Of a stretch of 10,992 nucleotides of DNA, positions 6,544 through 10,992 are shown piece by piece (the first letter of the stretch is position 1; every line of letters starts with the position of its first letter). Source of the stretch: an uncultured Lachnospiraceae bacterium (GTDB lineage: Bacteria; Bacillota; Clostridia; Lachnospirales; Lachnospiraceae); NCBI GenBank assembly GCA_947175845.1, contig CAMWOK010000077.1:1-10992 (forward strand). The letters run 5' to 3'. A program made the translations under genes and the position numbers. Below the pieces are notes generated by a model. That model did no database searches. It worked only from the letters and a program-made list of their open reading frames with translations, and was not told the DNA's origin.

Positions 6544-7650
6544 ATGAAAATCGCCATATTATTCCCGGGAATCGGCTACAGCTGCGACAGACCGCTGCTG
6601 TATTACGCCGGAAAGCTCGCGCGTCAGTGCGGATATGAAGTGATCCAGGCGGCGTACACAAACCTTCCCAAATCCATACCAGAAGCTTTTGCGTGCGCTT
6701 ATCCCCAGGCAGAACAGTTTTTAGAAGACATCCGCTGGAGCGGCTGCTCGGACATTTTATTTGTCTCAAAGAGTATCGGAACGGCTGTCGCGGCGGCATA
6801 TGCCCAAAAGCACAACATCACATGCCGGAACATCTACTATACGCCGCTGGCGCAGACATTTGACTTTGCACCGCAGGCAGGAATCGTGTTTCACGGCACT
6901 AAGGACCCGTGGGCCGAAACTGCAGTCATCGAAGATAACTGTAAGCGGCACGGTCTGCCGCTGCATGTCTTTGAACACACCAACCACTCTCTCGAGCTGC
7001 AGGCCGCAGAGGGCGCTTCACCGCCGGACTGTGCAAAAAACGCAGTCTTTGAAAACCTTCGCATCCTCGAAGATGCGATGAGACTGTCCGAGGCATATAT
7101 CGCACACGACATCTGGTATCGGCCGCTGTGCGCCGGGGAGATCTGCCGCGAACTGTTCCGCGATTTTATCCGCCGCCAGAATGTTGTGAAATGCTGGCGG
7201 AAAGAAAACGGCGCGTGGGTAATCAAAGACGACCCTTTTATCGACGACTGGTCCGAGGACGATTATCAATTTCTGGTGGCCTGTCTGAAAAACACGGTTC
7301 AGACGGGCGGCCTTGTCTGCGGCGCTTTCTGCAATGGCGCACATGGACGCACACTAAAAGGCTTTGTCTCCGTGGAGCCTGACCTCTTCGGGGGCGCACA
7401 CGGCTATCTCGACCTCTCCTGCATTCATGTATCCCAGGATATGCGCGGTAAGGGAATCGGAAAAATGCTCTTTCGCACCGCCAGTGGCTGGGCCAGGAAA
7501 AAGGGCGGCCAAAAGCTCTACATCTCCGCCCACTCCGCAGCTGAGACACAGGCGTTTTACCAGGCGATGGGCTGTGTGGACGCGATGGAATACAACCAGC
7601 ACCACGTCGAGCTAGAGCCGTATGACCGCCAGCTGGAATATGTTTTGTGA
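6544..7650 (+). CDS. Alpha/beta-hydrolase and GNAT N-acetyltransferase fusion protein
   Basis: A 368-residue soluble protein with two enzyme-like halves. Residues 1-180 look like a small alpha/beta hydrolase: it opens ILFPGIGYSCDRPLLYYAGKL, has a nucleophile-elbow-like VSKSIGTA (S77), a candidate acid in VFHGTKDPWAE (D121) and a candidate His in EHTNHSLEL (H148), in the order Ser-Asp-His expected for a catalytic triad. Residues 185-368 form a GNAT domain with the acetyl-CoA motif DLSCIHVSQDMRGKGIGKMLF (290-310, R/Q-x-x-G-x-G as RGKGIG) and the later YISAHSAAETQAFYQAMGC. The start at 6544 follows GAGGAGA (6531-6537) by 6 bases; an in-frame ATG at 6529 overlaps that site and is rejected. No signal peptide. 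The gene has its own promoter and a terminator 120 bases downstream. Substrates are unknown; a paired deacylation/acetylation role is only a guess. Confidence 0.8.
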   Translation: MKIAILFPGIGYSCDRPLLYYAGKLARQCGYEVIQAAYTNLPKSIPEAFACAYPQAEQFLEDIRWSGCSDILFVSKSIGTAVAAAYAQKHNITCRNIYYTPLAQTFDFAPQAGIVFHGTKDPWAETAVIEDNCKRHGLPLHVFEHTNHSLELQAAEGASPPDCAKNAVFENLRILEDAMRLSEAYIAHDIWYRPLCAGEICRELFRDFIRRQNVVKCWRKENGAWVIKDDPFIDDWSEDDYQFLVACLKNTVQTGGLVCGAFCNGAHGRTLKGFVSVEPDLFGGAHGYLDLSCIHVSQDMRGKGIGKMLFRTASGWARKKGGQKLYISAHSAAETQAFYQAMGCVDAMEYNQHHVELEPYDRQLEYVL

Positions 7651-7693
7651 TGCCGCAGCCTGCACCGCGAATCTTCTTGGTCAATTCTGGCCC

Positions 7694-7722
7694 TTGAATC
7701 TTTGCCGAAAATGAATTATACT
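7694..7722 (+). promoter_or_regulatory. Orphan sigma-A-like promoter
   Basis: TTGAAT (7694-7699) and TATACT (7717-7722) are separated by exactly 17 bases on the plus strand. No gene start follows; an intrinsic terminator comes about 45 bases after the predicted transcription start (about 7729). Either fortuitous or the promoter of a short RNA. Confidence 0.45.
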
Positions 7723-7728
7723 ACAGGT

Positions 7729-7803
7729 GTCGTGACTATTAAACATCTTTATAGCCGCAATTACATTTCTCAGACTACGCAACACCGCGTAGTCTTCTTT
7801 TGT
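7729..7803 (+). ncRNA. Candidate small RNA of about 75 nucleotides
   Basis: The interval runs from the predicted start of the orphan promoter to the T-rich tail of the terminator. It holds an unstructured 5' part of about 45 bases followed by a 9-bp hairpin, a common layout for small regulatory RNAs. The only reading frame from a nearby ATG (7711) has no ribosome binding site. No known family recognised; evidence is promoter plus terminator only. Confidence 0.25.
7772..7803 (+). terminator. Intrinsic terminator
   Basis: AGACTACGC (7772-7780) pairs perfectly with GCGTAGTCT (7787-7795) around a 6-base loop and is followed by TCTTTTGT. The T-rich tail lies only on the right side, so it works rightward and would end the hydrolase-GNAT transcript, 120 bases past its stop, and any small RNA started at about 7729. 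Confidence 0.8.
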
Positions 7804-7805
7804 CC

Positions 7806-7826
7806 TGGCAGGCTCTGTTCCTGCCA
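7806..7826 (-). terminator. Stem-loop just past the rarA stop, possible weak terminator
   Basis: TGGCAGG (7806-7812) pairs with CCTGCCA (7820-7826) around a 7-base loop, 2 bases beyond the leftward rarA stop codon. On the minus strand it is followed by GGACAAAAG rather than a T-run, so intrinsic termination is doubtful; it may act as a 3' end stabiliser or together with the adjacent hairpin. Confidence 0.35.
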
Positions 7827-7828
7827 CT

Positions 7829-9166
7829 TCATGCGCGCTCGTTTTCCTGCTCCCGCCTCCACGCCCTGATCGCTTCTAGGCGTCTTTGGCACTCCTCTTC
7901 TCTGCCTTGTCCGGTTGGCTGATAGTACTCTCTGCCCAGCAGCGCGTCCGGCAGGCACTGAATGTTTGTCAGTTTCTCCTTTGTGTCGTGGGCGTACTGG
8001 TACCCCTTGCCGTAGTCGAGTTCGCCCATCAGCGCTGTGACGGCATTGCGAATCACGAGCGGCACCGGCTCGGCAAGCTGCTGCACGGCGTCGCGCTTTG
8101 CATCTTCATACGCTCTGTAGAGCGCGTTGGACTTCGGCGCGAGCGACATGTAGATCACCGCCTGCGTCAGGTGCACGGTGCACTCCGGCATTCCGATAAA
8201 ATGACACGCCTGGTAGGCCGCCACCGCAATCTGCAGCGCCTGCGGGTCAGCCAGCCCGACGTCCTCGCTCGCAAAGCGCGTCACGCGCCGCGCCACATAC
8301 AGCGGGTCCTCGCCCGCCTCGAGCATACGGGCAAGCCAGTACACCGCCGCGTCCGGGTCGGAGTTGCGCATGGACTTGTGGAGCGCTGAGATGAGATTGT
8401 AGTGCTCCTCGCCCTTCTTGTCATACAACAGGGACTTTTTGGAGGTGCACTGCTCTAACGTCTCCTGCGTGACTGTCACAGCGCCGCTCTCGTCGACCGT
8501 GCCGTTCAAGACCACCATCTCCAGCGTGGACAGGGCGTTGCGCGCATCGCCGTTCGCAAAGTTGGCGATCGCGCAAATCATCTCGTCCGCGATGTTTACC
8601 TGCTGCATTCCAAACCCTCTGCTATCCCTGAGGGCGCGGTGCAAAAGCCCCGCCAGCTCCTCCGCCGTCAGCGCGTGCAGCACAAACACCTTGCACCGCG
8701 ACAAGAGCGCGCTGTTGATCTCAAACGACGGGTTCTCGGTCGTAGCGCCGATCAGTATGATGCTGCCCTTCTCCACAAACGGCAGAAAGGCGTCCTGCTG
8801 CGCCTTGTTAAACCGGTGAATCTCGTCCACAAACACGATGGTCCGCTCGCCGAACCGGCGGTTCTGCTCCGCCTGTTCCATCACGGTCCGGATTTCCTTG
8901 ATGCCGCTTGTCACCGCAGAGAAGTCGATAAAGGCTGATTTTGTCCTGCCCGCAATAATCCGCGCGAGCGTCGTCTTGCCCACGCCGGGCGGCCCCCAGA
9001 AAATCATGGACGACACCTGGTCGTTTTCGATCAGGCGGCGCAGCACTTTTCCCTTTCCCAGCAGATGGGACTGTCCCGCATACTCGTCCAGGCTCTGCGG
9101 CCGCAGACGCGCCGCCAGCGGCTGTGGCAGTTCCCTGTCAAACAGTGTCATTTGTTCCATGCCCAT
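7829..9166 (-). CDS. rarA: Replication-associated recombination protein A (RarA/MgsA), AAA+ ATPase
   Basis: The 445-residue product is a RarA/MgsA/WRNIP1-type AAA+ ATPase, a clamp-loader relative that acts at stalled replication forks and single-stranded gaps. The N-terminus has the family start, PLAARLRPQSLDEYAGQSHLLG (about 16-37). Walker A is GPPGVGKT (58-65), Walker B is FVDEIHRFNKAQQD (112-125), sensor 1 is GATTENPSF (140-148) and the Arg finger is in LLSRCKVF (R157). The C-terminal tetramerisation part includes VGLADPQAL, EPVPLVIRNAVT and a final YQPTGQG near 412-418. Length is normal. The start at 9166 follows GAGGTGA (9172-9178) by 5 bases; an in-frame ATG 51 bases upstream lacks a site. 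The gap to jetD is only 53 bases with no clear promoter or terminator, so it is probably transcribed from the jet operon. Confidence 0.95.
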   Translation of the reverse strand: MGMEQMTLFDRELPQPLAARLRPQSLDEYAGQSHLLGKGKVLRRLIENDQVSSMIFWGPPGVGKTTLARIIAGRTKSAFIDFSAVTSGIKEIRTVMEQAEQNRRFGERTIVFVDEIHRFNKAQQDAFLPFVEKGSIILIGATTENPSFEINSALLSRCKVFVLHALTAEELAGLLHRALRDSRGFGMQQVNIADEMICAIANFANGDARNALSTLEMVVLNGTVDESGAVTVTQETLEQCTSKKSLLYDKKGEEHYNLISALHKSMRNSDPDAAVYWLARMLEAGEDPLYVARRVTRFASEDVGLADPQALQIAVAAYQACHFIGMPECTVHLTQAVIYMSLAPKSNALYRAYEDAKRDAVQQLAEPVPLVIRNAVTALMGELDYGKGYQYAHDTKEKLTNIQCLPDALLGREYYQPTGQGREEECQRRLEAIRAWRREQENERA

Positions 9167-9171
9167 TGTTT

Positions 9172-9178
9172 TCACCTC
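9172..9178 (-). promoter_or_regulatory. Ribosome binding site fixing the rarA start
   Basis: On the minus strand GAGGTGA lies 5 bases before the ATG at 9166-9164. It supports that ATG over the one at 9217 and over the ATG two codons further in. Confidence 0.8.
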
Positions 9179-9219
9179 ACTGTCGGCAGTTGTGTGCTGA
9201 TATTCTTTTGCCCGCACGG

Positions 9220-10434
9220 TTATTCTATCAGCATTTCCTGCTCATACTCTTTTCCATGTGTTAAAATGCATTGTTTTAATTCTTCCAGCTCTTCACAGCG
9301 CAGCTTTTCCAGCTTTCGCCTTTTGGCCGCATCCAAATCATGTCCCTCCCCCAGCTGCCTTGCCTGATCATACGCCGTCCTGTCCATCCTGTACGGCCGT
9401 ACACGCCCGAAAACACGTTTCTTTATAAACTGAAAGATACGGATTCCGCCGTAGTCCAGATCACTCCAATGATAAAATTCTGTCGTGTCGTCGGCCATGG
9501 CTGCTATCTGTTCCAGAAAACGCCGCTCTTTCGGCGAAAAAAATCCATGCGCGTAAATGTATAATGTATCTGGACAAAAGTGCATTTGTTCATAATTTGC
9601 CTGATTTTCAACTGTCATCACACGCCGCACTGTGTTCAGAGACACAAGCCTTGCATGGGACAACGTCTGGGCATTTAAAATCGTTCCATAAACCTGAGTG
9701 CCGGTGTCAATCGGCCCGTTTCCGACTTCATATACGAGGCTTCCCTTGAACTGCAGTGTCTGGGAGTAGGTCATAATTCTATGCTCGCTCAGGATCTGAT
9801 CATCTGTCATATCTTCTTCCACATACGGGGAGTATTTTCTTAATATGGCAACGATCCGCTTTTCATACACCTGCTTAAACTGTTTCGAATCATTGAGCAC
9901 ATCACTGCTGAACTTTCTTTTCCATACGTCTTTGTCAAGCGCAGCGATCGCACACAGAATCCGAATAACCGTTTCATGCCCGCTCTTATCCCCCAGACTG
10001 CCTTTTTCGAGTTTCCGGTACGCATCCTGCAGGTAAGCCTTGAGCCATTCACAGGAAACCGTTTCAAGCAGCCTCGACAACGATTCCTTTTTCTTCTCCA
10101 CCTGCTTTCTCTCGTTTGGGATGCCCTCATAATCGCACAGCCTGTCCAGATCCTTTCTGGCAAACGTGATTTCCTTCACTTCCGTGTTCACGTTGATGCG
10201 CTTGACCCGAATCAGTCCCTCACGCTCAAGCGCATTGACCTGACGAACAAACGCTGACCTTCCGCCCACGGCTTCCATCAGGTCCCGTATGGAATCTTTC
10301 GCGTTACATGCTGTGCCGCCGCCGTGGGCAAAATGCCTCTCTCCCTCTGTTTTTCCCGCGCGCCAGTCATTTGTGATCACTTTGTCGGCAATCCATCTGC
10401 CCACTGTCATCTGGTTACTCTTCGCCTGCCTCAT
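9220..10434 (-). CDS. jetD: Wadjet anti-plasmid system protein JetD (Toprim-type nuclease subunit)
   Basis: The 404-residue product matches JetD (DUF3322/DUF2220), the subunit of the Wadjet complex that cuts plasmid DNA after the SMC-like motor has extruded it. The N-terminal part (about 9-100) is helical and wing-like (RQVNALEREGLIRVKRI, then VKEITFARKDLDRL), consistent with DNA binding. A charged helical stretch follows (about 105-200). The C-terminal Toprim fold is marked by the catalytic Glu in MTVENQANYEQM (E276) and the Asp pair in HWSDLDYGGIRIF (D325, D327), with AHGFFSPKERRFL between them. The start at 10434 has GGAGGGG 4 bases upstream and lies inside the end of jetC, overlapping by 20 bases, typical of tight coupling. 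Active-site residues appear intact. Function from family knowledge; activity not shown here. Confidence 0.9.
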   Translation of the reverse strand: MRQAKSNQMTVGRWIADKVITNDWRAGKTEGERHFAHGGGTACNAKDSIRDLMEAVGGRSAFVRQVNALEREGLIRVKRINVNTEVKEITFARKDLDRLCDYEGIPNERKQVEKKKESLSRLLETVSCEWLKAYLQDAYRKLEKGSLGDKSGHETVIRILCAIAALDKDVWKRKFSSDVLNDSKQFKQVYEKRIVAILRKYSPYVEEDMTDDQILSEHRIMTYSQTLQFKGSLVYEVGNGPIDTGTQVYGTILNAQTLSHARLVSLNTVRRVMTVENQANYEQMHFCPDTLYIYAHGFFSPKERRFLEQIAAMADDTTEFYHWSDLDYGGIRIFQFIKKRVFGRVRPYRMDRTAYDQARQLGEGHDLDAAKRRKLEKLRCEELEELKQCILTHGKEYEQEMLIE

Positions 10435-10992
10435 CCGTCCCCTCCAGCATCTCGAGATAATTCCCCTTGTCGATGTGCATCATGGAAATCTGATTCTGGA
10501 AGCGCCGGAAGCCGTACACGCAGTCGACATTCTGAATCAGGGACTGCAGGCGTTCGTCGGGAACGCAGACGATCAGCTGCAGATCCATCTTGCGCGCGTA
10601 CTTCAGGCAGACGGCGCTGCGCTCCTGGTCCATCTTGGAGAACGCCTCGTCGAGAAGCACCAGCTTTATCTTGGAATCCCGGTTGCTCTGGGAGTTGTAG
10701 AGCATGGCAAAGCCCGCGAGCAGCGCCACGTACTTCGGGTTCTGTCCCTCGCCCCCGGAGTCGCGCCCCGCCATCTCGTCCACGTAATTCTCGCGGATAA
10801 CGTTGCCCTCCTCGTCCGTGACCTGCTCGTACATGGTAAAGGAAAGATAGTTCCGGTAATCCGCAAACTCCTCCATATCCCGCAGGCGCTGTTCCCGGAC
10901 GCGGCCGTCCTCCTCGCGCACCGGCATGAACTTGTCGGTCAGCAGCTTGATTTTCTGCTCGTACTTCTGGTAAAATTCGTCCTCTCCAAGAG
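10415..10992 (-). CDS. jetC: Wadjet SMC-like ATPase JetC, C-terminal 191 residues (runs off right edge)
   Basis: The minus strand is open from the window edge to a TAA at 10417-10415, giving the last 191 residues of a much larger protein. It starts with the end of a coiled coil (EFYQKYEQKIKLLTDKF) and continues into an SMC/MukB/SbcC-like ATPase head: ABC signature SGGEGQNPKYVALL (78-91 of the fragment), Walker B LVLLDEAFSKMD (110-121, D114 and E115) and a following strand LQLIVCVPDERL. JetC is the motor of Wadjet; it extrudes DNA loops and recognises small circular DNA together with JetA (kleisin) and JetB (KITE). These two should lie upstream, to the right of the window. The 20-base overlap with the JetD gene supports the assignment over a stand-alone SMC or SbcC. 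Confidence 0.9.
   Translation of the reverse strand, partial: LGEDEFYQKYEQKIKLLTDKFMPVREEDGRVREQRLRDMEEFADYRNYLSFTMYEQVTDEEGNVIRENYVDEMAGRDSGGEGQNPKYVALLAGFAMLYNSQSNRDSKIKLVLLDEAFSKMDQERSAVCLKYARKMDLQLIVCVPDERLQSLIQNVDCVYGFRRFQNQISMMHIDKGNYLEMLEGTDEAGEE

Noticed and set aside
7711..7830. Short frame from the ATG at 7711
   Set aside because: No ribosome binding site, runs through the terminator hairpin and has no recognisable content.
1..10992. CRISPR array, tRNA or rRNA genes, inverted repeats of an insertion sequence
   Set aside because: No regularly spaced repeats, no cloverleaf or rRNA text, and no transposase with flanking terminal repeats was seen by eye; only the partial Rpn-type gene relates to mobility.

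Overview
The window looks like chromosomal DNA of a Gram-positive anaerobe, most likely a Clostridia member of the Lachnospiraceae type. This rests on strong AGGAGG/GAGGTGA-type ribosome binding sites, sigma-A-like promoters with 17-base spacers, a lantibiotic-immunity-style transporter beside a two-component system, and an Rpn/PD-(D/E)XK 'transposase' gene of a sort common in that family. The genus cannot be fixed from the sequence. Most genes are fairly GC-rich, but the left ~1.75 kb (Rpn fragment, long non-coding stretch, aminoglycoside-resistance gene) is visibly more AT-rich and reads as a separate, probably acquired, segment.

Layout. (1) 1-240, minus: N-terminal part of an Rpn/PD-(D/E)XK nuclease-transposase gene, cut by the window edge, with a clear promoter. 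(2) 241-902: about 660 bases without a convincing gene, holding stem-loops and an unexplained 86-codon open frame on the minus strand. (3) 903-1751, plus: an ANT(6)/AadE-AadK-type streptomycin adenylyltransferase with its own extended -10 promoter. (4) 1742-3729, minus: an OmpR-type response regulator and a sensor kinase overlapping by 4 bases. The kinase 3' end overlaps the resistance gene by 10 bases. (5) 3730-4088: divergent control region with three TTAAG boxes phased at 11 and 22 bases. (6) 4089-6430, plus: ABC ATPase of the lantibiotic-immunity (LanF/BcrA) kind with a Glu in the Q-loop position, overlapping a 538-residue permease made of two fused, homologous ABC-2 halves. (7) 6544-7650, plus: a fused alpha/beta-hydrolase and GNAT acetyltransferase. 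(8) 7694-7803: a promoter followed at once by an intrinsic terminator, a candidate small RNA. (9) 7829-10992, minus: the end of a Wadjet anti-plasmid operon, in order jetC (partial) and jetD, followed by rarA.

How the parts work together. Items 4-6 form one sense-and-respond module: the kinase senses an envelope-active compound, probably a peptide antibiotic, the regulator binds the TTAAG boxes, and the transporter is induced to protect the membrane. Items 3 and 4-6 are antimicrobial resistance functions. Item 9 is defence against plasmids: JetC is the SMC-like motor and JetD the DNA-cleaving subunit, while jetA and jetB should lie just beyond the right edge. RarA is a housekeeping replication-fork factor whose position immediately behind jetD suggests cotranscription. 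I found no single wholly new system. The best candidates for new biology are the hydrolase-GNAT fusion, the fused permease with its phased regulator sites, the candidate small RNA, and the unexplained 467-730 segment.
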